Source of the DNA: an uncultured Ruminococcus sp.
GTDB taxonomy: Bacteria > Bacillota > Clostridia > Oscillospirales > CAG-272
Length of the DNA: 20,737 nt
NCBI GenBank assembly: GCA_902766575.1
Contig: CACXED010000068.1
Coordinates: 1 to 20,737 of the forward strand
Direction of reading: 5' to 3'
Part shown: positions 11,098 to 18,927 of the stretch, piece after piece
Numbering within the stretch: the first letter of the stretch is position 1
How the letters are laid out: each line of letters begins with the position of its first letter
Notes under the pieces: model-generated
The model's database searches: none
The model's input: the letters and a program-made list of their open reading frames with translations, nothing else
What the model was told of the DNA's origin: nothing
Program-made: the position numbers and the translations under genes

Positions 11098-11994
11098 ATG
11101 CAGCTATATCTTTTACTGGCTCTGTCGATACTTTTCGCGGCGTCGAACAATCTGCTGCTGCACAAATTCGCAAATCGTGGACTTGACGGTCTGAGCGGAG
11201 TGCTGTTCTTCAACGCGATGATCTCGGTCGTCTGGATAGCACTGCTCGGCATAACGGCGGCGATGACCGGCGGGCTGAGGCTCGATCTGCAAAGCGTCGG
11301 CTGGGGAGCTCTCTACGGCTCGGTGACAGCGGCGTTCTTACTCTGCAAGATGCAGGCGATGGCTCTCGGACCGGTCTCGCTGACGTCCTTTATCGGCTGC
11401 GCGTCATTGCTGATCTCGACCGGGTTCGGCGTTATCGTGCTCCATGAGGGAGCGAGCGTTATGCAGACGATCGGAGTCGTGCTCCTGATGCTGGCGCTCT
11501 ATCTGGTCGTGTCGCCGAAGAACGATCAGGCGCAGAAATCCTGGAAGCTGTGGTGCGGAGCGTTCTTTGTGTGCAGCGCGTCGGTTGGGATCATCTTCAA
11601 GCTCCATCAGCGCTCGTCGGCGGCTGAGAACATCAACGGAATGATGTTCAGCGCGGCGATCACCTCGGCGGTTATACTTACGCTGCTGTCGGCGCTGACC
11701 GCGAAGGGAAGAAAGCTCCCGAAGCCGCTGCCGAAATCGGTTCTGCCCTATCTGCTCGGCTGCGGACTTGTGAGCTGCCTTTACAACCGGCTGAACATAT
11801 TCTTAGCGGGCAGTCTGCCGAGCGTGGTGTTCTATCCGCTGTTCAACGGCTCTGTGATACTGCTCTCGACGCTCTGCGGAGTATTCCTGTTCCGCGAGTA
11901 TCTGAAGCCGCCGCAGACTGTCGGCATCATCATCGGAGCTGCGGCGCTTATGTTAGCGTCGGGCTCGGCTGATAAGCTGATAGCATTATTATGA
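11098..11994 (+). CDS. DMT superfamily (EamA-like) transporter
   Basis: Integral membrane protein of 298 aa with about ten hydrophobic helices, in the two-repeat EamA arrangement. The halves end in similar motifs (VIVLHEGASVMQTIGVVLLM and FLFREYLKPPQTVGIIIGAA), each a helix followed by an acidic residue and then a closing helix, as in EamA domains. Such proteins move small metabolites such as amino acids, sugars, nucleotides or drugs; the substrate here is unknown. As the first gene of an operon with sugar-type enzymes it may move the substrate or product of that pathway (inference). The start is ATG 11098 with GAAGTGAGG 7 bases upstream. A TTG at 11065 in the same frame lies within the -10 box and is not used. 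Its stop lies 26 bp before the next gene. Confidence 0.87.
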   Translation: MQLYLLLALSILFAASNNLLLHKFANRGLDGLSGVLFFNAMISVVWIALLGITAAMTGGLRLDLQSVGWGALYGSVTAAFLLCKMQAMALGPVSLTSFIGCASLLISTGFGVIVLHEGASVMQTIGVVLLMLALYLVVSPKNDQAQKSWKLWCGAFFVCSASVGIIFKLHQRSSAAENINGMMFSAAITSAVILTLLSALTAKGRKLPKPLPKSVLPYLLGCGLVSCLYNRLNIFLAGSLPSVVFYPLFNGSVILLSTLCGVFLFREYLKPPQTVGIIIGAAALMLASGSADKLIALL

Positions 11995-12020
11995 AATTAT
12001 TTTCCAAAGGAGATATGATT

Positions 12021-12800
12021 ATGGAAAACTCAAGACTTGTAGCATCCACCATGACCCATCGCACCTTCCCGCTGGAGCAGGCGCTCGAACGGCTCAAGGG
12101 CGCGGGCTTCGACAAGGTCGAATTCTGCAGCGCCGGAAACTGGGTTCCGCACTTCGACTTCGCAAACGCCACCGATAAGAGCATCGCAGACTGCGCGGCT
12201 CTGTTCAGACGTGTCGGTATGCAGGCGGTCAGCCTGAATATCAGCGGAGACCTCACCGTGGCACAGCTGGAGAACGGCTACGCGTTGGCAAAGGAGCTCG
12301 GAGCTCATGTCGTCACCTACAAATGCGGAAATCCGGTTGAGGGACGCGAGCGTATCGACCAGCTCAAGGAAATTGCAGAGTTCAACTCGAAGCTGGCCGA
12401 CCTCGGAGACAAATACGGCGTAATCTGCTCAATTGAAGCGCCGCATAAGCTGTCGCTCGCCGAGAACACCGCGCAGATTGACGAATACTGGTCGCTGCAG
12501 GACGAGCGCGTAAAATGCACCTTCGACACCGCGCACCTGACCTATGCCGGGGAGGATATGCTCGCCGTCGCTAAAAAGTACGCTCCCCGCGTGGTGCAGA
12601 TTCATCTGCGCGATGCGGTCAAGGGCAATTCGCTGCTCAGATACGGCGAGGGCGTGGTGGATTTCGCCGCGTTCGTGAAGATTTTCCGCGATATCGGCTA
12701 TCAGGGCTACTATTCTATGGAATATCCCACCGATTCTGCTGCCGAGGCGGAGGAGAGACTCAAGTCCTCGGTCGAATATCTGGCAAAATTTAATATATAA
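12021..12800 (+). CDS. Sugar phosphate isomerase/epimerase family protein (xylose isomerase-like TIM barrel)
   Basis: Cytoplasmic TIM-barrel enzyme, 259 aa, of the AP endonuclease family 2 / xylose isomerase-like superfamily. Likely divalent-metal ligands are visible at the ends of barrel strands: E139 (SIEAPHK), D169 and H172 (FDTAHL), H195 (VVQIHLRD) and E234 (YSMEYP). Relatives include hydroxypyruvate isomerase, inosose dehydratase (IolE) and keto-sugar 3-epimerases, so the reaction is probably an isomerisation, epimerisation or dehydration of a sugar or inosose; which one cannot be told. AAAGGAG at 12006-12012 is 8 bases from ATG 12021. ATG 12015 and ATG 11991, the latter overlapping the transporter stop, are in frame but badly placed. 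It is co-transcribed with the transporter and the two Gfo/Idh genes. Confidence 0.88.
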   Translation: MENSRLVASTMTHRTFPLEQALERLKGAGFDKVEFCSAGNWVPHFDFANATDKSIADCAALFRRVGMQAVSLNISGDLTVAQLENGYALAKELGAHVVTYKCGNPVEGRERIDQLKEIAEFNSKLADLGDKYGVICSIEAPHKLSLAENTAQIDEYWSLQDERVKCTFDTAHLTYAGEDMLAVAKKYAPRVVQIHLRDAVKGNSLLRYGEGVVDFAAFVKIFRDIGYQGYYSMEYPTDSAAEAEERLKSSVEYLAKFNI

Positions 12801-12812
12801 GGAGATAAAGTC

Positions 12813-13922
12813 ATGAGAAGAATCAAAACCGCCGTCGTCGGTCTCAACCGCGGAGGAATCCTCGCAAAGCATATACTCAACTTCGCCCACAGCCTTGAGC
12901 TTGTCGCGGTCTGCGATATCGACCGCGCAAAAGCCGATAAGTTCGCCGCTGAGAACAAAATTCCCGCCGTATATTATTCGCTCGACGAGCTGCTCAAAAC
13001 CGACGTCGAGGCGGTCGTTCTGGCGACTCCGATCCCCGACCACGCAAACCACGTCATCGCCGCTTTAGGCGCGGGTAAGCACGTCCTGTCCGAGGTCACC
13101 TGCGCCACGACGATGGAGGACTGTCTGCGCATCGCCGAGGCGGTCAAGACCGCCAAGGGCAAGTACATGATGGAGGAGAACTACTGCTACTACCGTCCGC
13201 TGACCATCGTACAGAATATGATCAAAGTCGGTCTGCTGGGCGACATCTACTACGGCGAAAGCGATTATCTGATGGACTTCCAGCTCCGGTCGGGCTTCCC
13301 GGAGCAGCTCCAGCCCTGGAGAAAGGACGTATATTTCGGCCGCCGCGGACATCCGTATATCACGCATACCTTAGGGCCGCTCTGCTTTACGATGGGCTCG
13401 GACATCAAGACCGTCACCTGCATGGCTGCCGGACGCACCTACCCCGAGCTTGCGGCTGACAACACCTGCGTGCTGATGCTCCAGACCAAGGACGGCGGCA
13501 TGATCAGACTGCGCAACAGCTTCGTTTCGAGCCGTCCCGACCTCTACACCTACTACAGCGTTCAGGGAACCAAGGGCTGCTATCAGGGACCGCAGGGGCC
13601 GACCGATTTCCACAAGATTCATATCCGCGGGCTCTGCAAGCCGAACGAGTGGCGGAACGTATATGATTTCCGCGGCTTCTTACCCAAGGAGTGGGACATC
13701 TTCCCCGAGGGCTATTTCGACGACACCAAGGACAACGGCACCGAGAAATATGATATCGGAGCGCCGCTGCTGCTCGAAGCCTTCGCTAACTGCATAATCA
13801 ACAACACCGAGCCGCCGGTCAGCGCCGCTCGCGCACTGAACTGGACGGCAGCCGGACTTCTCTCCGAGGCTTCGGTCAACGGCGGAGGAATCCCGGTCGA
13901 GGTTCCGGATTTCGGACTTTAA
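12813..13922 (+). CDS. Gfo/Idh/MocA family protein, GH109-like subgroup (copy 1)
   Basis: Cytoplasmic NAD(P)-dependent protein, 369 aa. Residues 1-120 form a Rossmann fold (KTAVVGLNRGGI, then the acidic VAVCDIDRAKA end of strand 2, and VVLATPIPDHANHV). The usual EKP motif of sugar dehydrogenases is replaced by SEV (E94). It continues with MMEENYCYYRP (E122, N123) and RRGHPYITHTLGPL (H180, H185). This ENxCY plus YxTHxLGP pattern resembles glycoside hydrolase family 109, which cleaves glycosides by a transient NAD-linked oxidation. It may therefore be a glycosidase or a dehydrogenase; the choice is inference. No signal peptide is seen, unlike many GH109 proteins. AAGGAG precedes the ATG, 12 bp after the isomerase gene. 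The next gene is a clear paralogue. Confidence 0.88.
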   Translation: MRRIKTAVVGLNRGGILAKHILNFAHSLELVAVCDIDRAKADKFAAENKIPAVYYSLDELLKTDVEAVVLATPIPDHANHVIAALGAGKHVLSEVTCATTMEDCLRIAEAVKTAKGKYMMEENYCYYRPLTIVQNMIKVGLLGDIYYGESDYLMDFQLRSGFPEQLQPWRKDVYFGRRGHPYITHTLGPLCFTMGSDIKTVTCMAAGRTYPELAADNTCVLMLQTKDGGMIRLRNSFVSSRPDLYTYYSVQGTKGCYQGPQGPTDFHKIHIRGLCKPNEWRNVYDFRGFLPKEWDIFPEGYFDDTKDNGTEKYDIGAPLLLEAFANCIINNTEPPVSAARALNWTAAGLLSEASVNGGGIPVEVPDFGL

Positions 13923-13940
13923 TTGAAAGGATGGCAGAAT

Positions 13941-15047
13941 ATGAAAAAACTTCGTATAGGAGTCGTCGGACTTCAGCGCGGCAGAGTACATTGCGTAAAT
14001 GCCAAGAAATCCGAATATACCGAGCTTGTCGCGGTCTGCGATATCGACCGGGCAAAGGCGGACAGATACGCCGCCGAGTACGGCGTAAAAGCCTATTACG
14101 ATCATAGAGAGCTCTGCGCCGACCCGGATATCGACGCGGTAATTATGGCGACGCCGATCGACGTTCACGCCGACACGGTGGTTGACGCTCTGAACGCCGG
14201 AAAGCACGTTCTCAGCGAGGTCATCGTCGCGACCTCGCTCGACGATATCCGCCGCATCGGAAAGGCTATCAGGGAGAGCGGCAAGACCTACATGATGGCG
14301 GAGAATTACTGCTATATCCGTCCGCTGCTGATCGTTGAGGAGCTGATACGCCGCGGAATGTTCGGCGAGATCTACTACGCCGAGAGCGACTATCTCAAGG
14401 ATTTTCAGGAGTATCATCCGCTCTTTCCGAACATCGGCGGCTGGCGGCAGAAGACCTATTTCGGTCGCCGCGGACACCCCTACATCACGCACACGATAGG
14501 TCCGCTTCTGCACATCATGGACGAGAAGATAACCAAGGTATCCTGCATGGCGGCGGGACGCGCGTTCGATATGCCCGCCGACAGCACCTGCACGCTGATG
14601 CTCGAAACCGAGAAGAAGCACCTCATACGCCTGCGCGCGAGCTTCGTATCTCCGCGTCCCGACAATGTGACCTACTACAGCTTTCAGGGAACCGAGGGCT
14701 GCTATCAGGCTCCGCAGGGACCGACCGACTTCCACAAGGTCTACATCAAGGGTATCTGCAAGCCGGGCGAGTGGAAGAACGTCTATGAGTTCAAGGACTA
14801 TCTCCCCGACGAGTGGAAAAAATACTGGAACGTCGAAGATTACGCCGCAGATGCTCTCGACAACGATACCTACGAGCTCTACGACAGCGGCGCGCTGATG
14901 ATGCTCGACAAATTCGCCGACTGCGTGCTGAACGGCAAGCCGGTTCCGGTGAACTTTGAGGACTCGGCGAACTGGACGGCTGCGGGACTGCTGTCGGCCG
15001 ATTCGGTGAACCTCGGCTCGATCCCGGTAGAGGTGCCGGAGTTTTAA
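13941..15047 (+). CDS. Gfo/Idh/MocA family protein, GH109-like subgroup (copy 2)
   Basis: Paralogue of the preceding gene, 368 aa from ATG 13941. GAAAGG lies 10 bases upstream, and a TTG at 13923 in the same frame directly abuts the previous stop and is not favoured. It has the Rossmann motif IGVVGLQRGR, the strand-2 acid in LVAVCDIDRAKAD (nearly identical to copy 1), SEV at E93, MAENYCYIRPL (E121, N122) and GRRGHPYITHTIGPL (H179, H184). Shared blocks run to the C-terminus, including GCYQ-PQGPTDFHK, NWTAAGLLS and IPVEVP. The two probably arose by tandem duplication and then diverged, as they differ throughout. They may act on successive or related intermediates, or form a hetero-oligomer (inference). 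The gene ends 4 bp from the stop of the converging AraC gene, with no terminator between. Confidence 0.88.
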   Translation: MKKLRIGVVGLQRGRVHCVNAKKSEYTELVAVCDIDRAKADRYAAEYGVKAYYDHRELCADPDIDAVIMATPIDVHADTVVDALNAGKHVLSEVIVATSLDDIRRIGKAIRESGKTYMMAENYCYIRPLLIVEELIRRGMFGEIYYAESDYLKDFQEYHPLFPNIGGWRQKTYFGRRGHPYITHTIGPLLHIMDEKITKVSCMAAGRAFDMPADSTCTLMLETEKKHLIRLRASFVSPRPDNVTYYSFQGTEGCYQAPQGPTDFHKVYIKGICKPGEWKNVYEFKDYLPDEWKKYWNVEDYAADALDNDTYELYDSGALMMLDKFADCVLNGKPVPVNFEDSANWTAAGLLSADSVNLGSIPVEVPEF

Positions 15048-15051
15048 CAAC

Positions 15052-15798
15052 TCAGACGCGGGCGCTTTTTCGATATGATCCGGGCGGGACTCCGACGTTT
15101 TTCCTGAAGCTCGCCGAAAAATAATACTCGTTTTCATATCCGCATTCGGCGGCGATCGCTGCGAGCGGAAGGTCGGTCTCGCATAAAAGCCGTTCGGCGA
15201 GCCGGATGCGCTGTCCTATCAGGTATTCGTTCGGCGTCATGCCGAAGGCTCTGCGAAATCGCCTGATAAGCGCGACCGGCGTCAGACCGACCTTCGCGGC
15301 AAGCTCGCTCATCGTAAAACGCTCTGAAATCCTTGAACAGAGCTCCTGTCTGACAGATTCCATCAAAGGATCGTTCTGCTTCGGACGGCTCTCGCGCTCC
15401 GATTGGATTGTGTACCAGACGTCGAGCAGATAATGCCGCTCCGACGGCGTGAAGATGTGCTTGATTCCCGATTGGCCGATGGCCGCGAAATCCTGCCTTA
15501 TCCGCTCGAAATCCCTGAATCTTATCCTTTCGGGTCTGAGCTTTGTCGCGTCGGAAAGCCCGAAGCGCAGAACGTGCAGGTCTACCGGTTCAATAACACG
15601 GCGGAAAAATCTCATACCGGGCGGGCATATCACGGCTTCACCCGGGCGGGAAATGCCTGTGCTGTCTCCGATAGTATATTCGTACTCTCCTCGCTCAAGG
15701 CAGAAAATTACCGCGCAGTCGAACAGCTCGGATTCGAAATCGAAGCGTGTTTTGTTGTAGAACGCCGCGTACAGCAGCGGCTCCGGCTCGGTAGTCAT
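15052..15798 (-). CDS. AraC family transcriptional regulator (second)
   Basis: Cytoplasmic regulator, 248 aa. The N-terminal half (about 1-100) is a short, divergent cupin-like sensor (IFCLERGEYEYTI, then RPGEAVICPPGMRFF). The C-terminal half carries two HTH motifs, about 163-184 (MSELAAKVGLTPVALIRRFRR) and 211-232 (PLAAIAAECGYENEYYFSAS), joined by GMTPNEYLIGQRIRLAERLL. AGGAGG lies 7 bases upstream of the ATG, and a TTGACA-N17-TATACT promoter is shared back to back with the FAD oxidoreductase gene. The divergent layout suggests it controls the oxidoreductase gene, and perhaps the Gfo/Idh operon it converges with. Ligand unknown. Confidence 0.93.
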   Translation of the reverse strand: MTTEPEPLLYAAFYNKTRFDFESELFDCAVIFCLERGEYEYTIGDSTGISRPGEAVICPPGMRFFRRVIEPVDLHVLRFGLSDATKLRPERIRFRDFERIRQDFAAIGQSGIKHIFTPSERHYLLDVWYTIQSERESRPKQNDPLMESVRQELCSRISERFTMSELAAKVGLTPVALIRRFRRAFGMTPNEYLIGQRIRLAERLLCETDLPLAAIAAECGYENEYYFSASFRKNVGVPPGSYRKSARV

Positions 15799-15829
15799 AG
15801 CTTAACCTCCTGAAATATATTATAAACAT

Positions 15830-15858
15830 AGTATAACATATTGCATTTACATTGTCAA
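15830..15858 (-). promoter_or_regulatory. Promoter of the second AraC gene
   Basis: On the minus strand, TTGACA (15858-15853), a 17-base spacer and TATACT (15835-15830) lie 31 bases before the start codon. Its -35 box physically overlaps the plus-strand -35 of the FAD oxidoreductase promoter. Confidence 0.88.
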
Positions 15859-15879
15859 GAAGCTGTGATAAAATATTAT
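15852..15879 (+). promoter_or_regulatory. Candidate promoter of the FAD oxidoreductase gene
   Basis: TTGTCA (15852-15857), a 16-base spacer and TATTAT (15874-15879) lie 37 bases before ATG 15917. The -35 shares five bases with the divergent AraC -35, so polymerase cannot occupy both promoters at once. Confidence 0.65.
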
Positions 15880-15916
15880 AAAACAATTCCGGTGATTCCG
15901 GTCGGAGGATTATAAT

Positions 15917-17125
15917 ATGAACATAACCGAAAACATCACAACGCCTGTCGTCGGCGAGTACGATGTGATAGTCGTCGGCGGAGGAACAGCTGGCTCGGTC
16001 GCGGGTATCGCATCGGCTCGCGAGGGAGCAAGGACGCTCGTCATCGAGCGCGAGAATTATCTCGGCGGAATGTGGACGGGAGGTCTTGTCAATCCGGTCT
16101 TTGATCACAGAGGAAAGGACGGAATCCTCGCCGAGCTGATTAAGGAGCATAAGCGGCTCGGCAGCTGGGGCGGATTTATAAATTCCTGCTTCTCGTATGA
16201 GAATATGAAGCGAATCCTCGAGGACAAGCTGCTCGAAGCCGGCGGAGAAGTGCTGTTTGGCGCGACGTTTTCGCGGCTTATTATGGAGGGAAAACGCGCG
16301 GTCGGAGTTGTCGTCGAATGCCGCGGCGGGCGCAGAGCTTACCTCGCAAAGGAGATTATCGACTGCACCGGAGACGCCGAAGCGGTCGCGTCGGCAGGCT
16401 TCCCGTTCGAAATCGGACGCGAGAGCGATCATCTCTGTCAGGCAATCACGCTGATGTTTACAATCGGCAATGTCGAGTTCATGCAGAACACCTGCAACGA
16501 TCTGCGGGAGATGGTCGAGGAAGCGCTGAAAAGCGAGGACAACGGCTACCGTCTGCCCTATTCGCGCCCGTACATAATACAGATTCCCGATTCGAGAACC
16601 GCCGTTGTACAGCTCACGCATATGCGGGGCTATGATCCGCTGTCGCCGGAGGATATGTCAAAAGCGCTTATCGAGGGCAGAAAGCAGGCGTATGAGGTCG
16701 TTGAGTTCCTGAAAAAGCGGGTCGAGCGCTTCCGTGACATCGAGCTTTTGGAGACCGCGCCGCTGCTCGGTATCCGCGAATCGCGGCGGATTGTCGGAGA
16801 ATACACGTTGACCAAGGAGGACTGCATCGAGGGTCATCGCTTTGACGACGAGGTGACGACCGCGGCCTTCGGCATCGACATACACAATCCGCTCGACGAC
16901 TCGCAGCAATGCTATAGCGTCAAGCGCTACGGTATTCCGCTGCGCTGCCTGATTCCGAAAGGCTCGGAGGGGCTGTTCGTCGCCGGACGGTCGATTTCGG
17001 GCACATCGGAGGCTATGGCTTCCTATCGCGTCACCGGCAACTGCGCCGCGATGGGAGAATATATCGGTCGCTATGCGGCAAGGCTCGCGGCGGGGAGCCC
17101 CCGCGGGCGTAGTCAAGGATTATGA
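15917..17125 (+). CDS. FAD-dependent oxidoreductase; C-terminus supplied by a 79-bp-family repeat
   Basis: Flavoprotein of 402 aa related to the FAD_oxidored (pfam12831-type) family. The Rossmann motif YDVIVVGGGTAGSVAGIASA is at 15-34, the ribose-binding acid in LVIERENYLGGM at about 41-52, DCTGDAEAVASAGFPF in the middle, and FVAGRSISGTSEAMASYRV near the end as the second FAD contact. Family members act on varied substrates and occur in sugar-degradation loci; the reaction here is unknown. GGAGG precedes ATG 15917. The last 12 codons (AAGSPRGRSQGL) and the stop lie inside a copy of the dispersed repeat. The protein ends shortly after the RVTGNCAAMGEYIGRYAA helix, where relatives usually carry a further short helix, so the end may have been replaced by the repeat. 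The catalytic core looks intact. Confidence 0.85.
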   Translation: MNITENITTPVVGEYDVIVVGGGTAGSVAGIASAREGARTLVIERENYLGGMWTGGLVNPVFDHRGKDGILAELIKEHKRLGSWGGFINSCFSYENMKRILEDKLLEAGGEVLFGATFSRLIMEGKRAVGVVVECRGGRRAYLAKEIIDCTGDAEAVASAGFPFEIGRESDHLCQAITLMFTIGNVEFMQNTCNDLREMVEEALKSEDNGYRLPYSRPYIIQIPDSRTAVVQLTHMRGYDPLSPEDMSKALIEGRKQAYEVVEFLKKRVERFRDIELLETAPLLGIRESRRIVGEYTLTKEDCIEGHRFDDEVTTAAFGIDIHNPLDDSQQCYSVKRYGIPLRCLIPKGSEGLFVAGRSISGTSEAMASYRVTGNCAAMGEYIGRYAARLAAGSPRGRSQGL

Positions 17126-17168
17126 CTGCGCCGCCCATAGTTTGCGGCTCATCAAACATACACCGTCG
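17087..17168. repeat. Fourth, diverged copy of the 79-bp repeat
   Basis: 82 bp starting GCGGCGGGGAGCCCCCGCGG, then AGTCAAGG, TGCGCCGCC and CATCAAACATA (17150-17160), ending CACCGTCG. It has the same order of landmarks as the array at 8641-8878 and the same orientation, 8.2 kb away. The first 39 bp are translated as the C-terminus and stop codon of the FAD oxidoreductase. Confidence 0.88.
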
Positions 17169-17178
17169 CAGCGGATTC

Positions 17179-17206
17179 CAATTGCAAAACGTAGTTTTTG
17201 CAATTG
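17179..17206. promoter_or_regulatory. AT-rich inverted repeat before the solute-binding protein gene, candidate operator
   Basis: The perfect 11-bp arms CAATTGCAAAA (17179-17189) and TTTTGCAATTG (17196-17206) are separated by 6 bases. It lies between the repeat and the solute-binding protein's AAGGAG. No T-run follows, so a regulator-binding site is more likely than a terminator. I could not place a convincing promoter beside it. Confidence 0.5.
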
Positions 17207-17234
17207 ACTAAATAAACCATAAGGAGAAATAACC

Positions 17235-18706
17235 ATGCAACACAATACCCTGACCCGCAGAGCCGCGTTTGTGCTGTCACTCATTCTTACGGCATCTGCG
17301 TTTATTTCCTGCCAGAGCGGCGCTCCGGCTAACGACGAAACAACCAACGACACGACTCCGGCGGATACGACCACTCTGTCCGCGGAGGAGGCTCGCCAGC
17401 TGATCGACGACGGGCTTCCCGAGCGCGACTACGGCGGAGATGAATTTACATCACGATAAACACCTACTGCGAGAGCGGCTTCCACTCCGAGGAGCTGACC
17501 GGAGACGTGCTTTCCGATGCGATCTATGAGCGCAACAAGGCGGTGGAGGATCGCTTCAATGTCAAGTTCAATTTTATCTCGGACACTTATGACAATATGA
17601 CGACTCTGGTACAGAACTCGGTGCTTGCCGGAGACGACGAATATCAGCTCTGCGCGCATCACGCGCTGAAGGCAAACTCGTGGGTGCTTGCCGATATCCT
17701 GATGAACTGGTACGACGTCCCGTATGTGGACTTTGAGAAGCCGTGGTGGTCTGACAGCAATGTGAACGATCTGACCTACAATAATATCGCTCTGCTGGCG
17801 GTCGGTGATTTCTCGCTGACCACCATCGGTCGAACCTACGCGATCTATTACGACAAGGTTCACTCCGAGTCCTACAAGCTGCCCGATATGTATCAGCTCG
17901 TCCGCGACGGAAAGTGGACGATAGACAAGCTCTCCGAGCTGACAAAGGATATCTACACCGACCTTAACTCGGACGGCAAGCGTGATTTCGGGGATTTCTA
18001 CGGCTACACGACCTCTGTCGCAAGCAACATCGGCGCGTATCTGTTCACGTCCGATATAAAGATCATCGAGGACGGAGAGATCGTGCTCGACGTCGGAAAG
18101 ACCACCGATCTTATCACCAAGCTCATCACTCTGACGCAGGTCAACGAGGGAACCTTCTACGATCTGAGCTATAAGAACGCCAACGGAAATATTCATTATC
18201 CCGGTCCGGAGAAGATGGCTGAGGGCACGACGCTGTTCGCCAGCGCAATGATCGAGTCCGGAATAACCTATCTCCGCAACGCCGGAAACGACTACGGCAT
18301 CATACCTTATCCGAAATTTGACGAGGAGCAGAAGGACTATATCACGATAGTCGACGGCGGCTTCACGGTGCTCGCGGTTCCGAAGACCGTCGAGGATCCC
18401 GAGCGCTCGGGCATCATCGCCGAGGCTCTCTGCGCCGAGACCTACAAGAACGTGATCCCGGTCTACTACGAGATCGCGCTCAAGGAAAAGGGCGCGCGCG
18501 ACGAGGAATCCATCGAGATGATAGACTTCATCATGTCAAAGCGCGTGTATGACTTCGGCTACGTGTTCGACAACTGGAAGGGCTTCGGCTTCTGCATCGA
18601 GGGACTTGTCCAGAAGGGCGACCCCAACTTCGCGTCCTATTACGCGGCTAACATCAACAGCGTAGAAAAAGCGTATTCCGATATGCTCGCGGCATTTGAA
18701 AAATAA
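17235..18706 (+). pseudogene. Extracellular solute-binding lipoprotein, interrupted by a one-base frameshift
   Basis: Substrate-binding protein of an ABC sugar-type importer, split over two frames. Part 1 (17235-17459, 74 aa; AAGGAG 8 bases upstream) has a basic start, a hydrophobic signal segment, a lipobox-like FISC, a Thr/Asp-rich linker and ends LPERDYGGDEF before running into a stop. Part 2 continues in the -1 frame as YITINTYCESGF and runs to 18706. It carries the body (MLSDAIYERNKAVEDRFNVKF, a calcium-loop-like DLNSDGKRDFGD, PYPKFDEEQKDYITIVDGG). Joining them needs one extra base at the TTT of 17445-17447, after which the protein is about 490 aa, normal for clostridial solute-binding proteins. 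GTG 17507 could start part 2, but that product would lack a signal peptide. No permease genes are adjacent, so it would have to work with components elsewhere. Deletion or sequencing error are both possible. Confidence 0.8.
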
Positions 18707-18720
18707 CAGCGGTCAAAAAA

Positions 18721-18760
18721 TCCTCCGGCGGGACTTCGTGTCCCGCCGAAGGGCTTTTTT
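18721..18760 (+). terminator. Intrinsic terminator of the solute-binding protein gene
   Basis: A 9-bp perfect stem (CGGCGGGAC at 18726-18734 with 18740-18748) has a TTCGT loop, extended by weaker outer pairs, and is followed by GGGC and six Ts. It begins 15 bp after the stop codon. Confidence 0.92.
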
Positions 18761-18762
18761 AG

Positions 18763-18927
18763 TTATCAGCGCTGTTGATTTTTTCAAGCAAGGTTCCGAT
18801 CGGCAATTTATTGAAATCTATGACACAGGCTATCTCGGAGTCGATAACCGAGATCGCCTATGAGTGCGGCTTCCGCAAGCAGTTTGAGATCGGCGACCGG
18901 TTCGAGGTCGTACATCAGCTCGGTTAG
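18763..18927 (+). pseudogene. Fragment resembling the second HTH of an AraC regulator
   Basis: A 54-codon open stretch without a convincing start reads ...LKSMTQAISESITEIAYECGF (motif at 18844-18873), then RKQFEIGDRFEVVHQLG and TAG at 18925-18927. SITEIAYECGF is the classic second-HTH sequence of AraC proteins; the text on both sides no longer matches the family. The rest of 18928-19031 holds only a 28-codon open stretch (from ATG 18928) that I do not recognise. I take this as a decayed regulator gene. The region has no other gene, and a chance match is possible because only about 11 residues are diagnostic. Confidence 0.4.

Noticed and set aside
13680..15137. 485-codon open frame antisense to the second Gfo/Idh gene
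   Set aside because: Same shadow effect; no family resemblance and no ribosome-binding site worth noting.
17440..17460. Programmed -1 frameshift in the solute-binding protein
   Set aside because: The TTT site does not fit an X-XXY-YYZ slippery heptamer and no downstream stimulatory structure is evident; a plain one-base loss is simpler.
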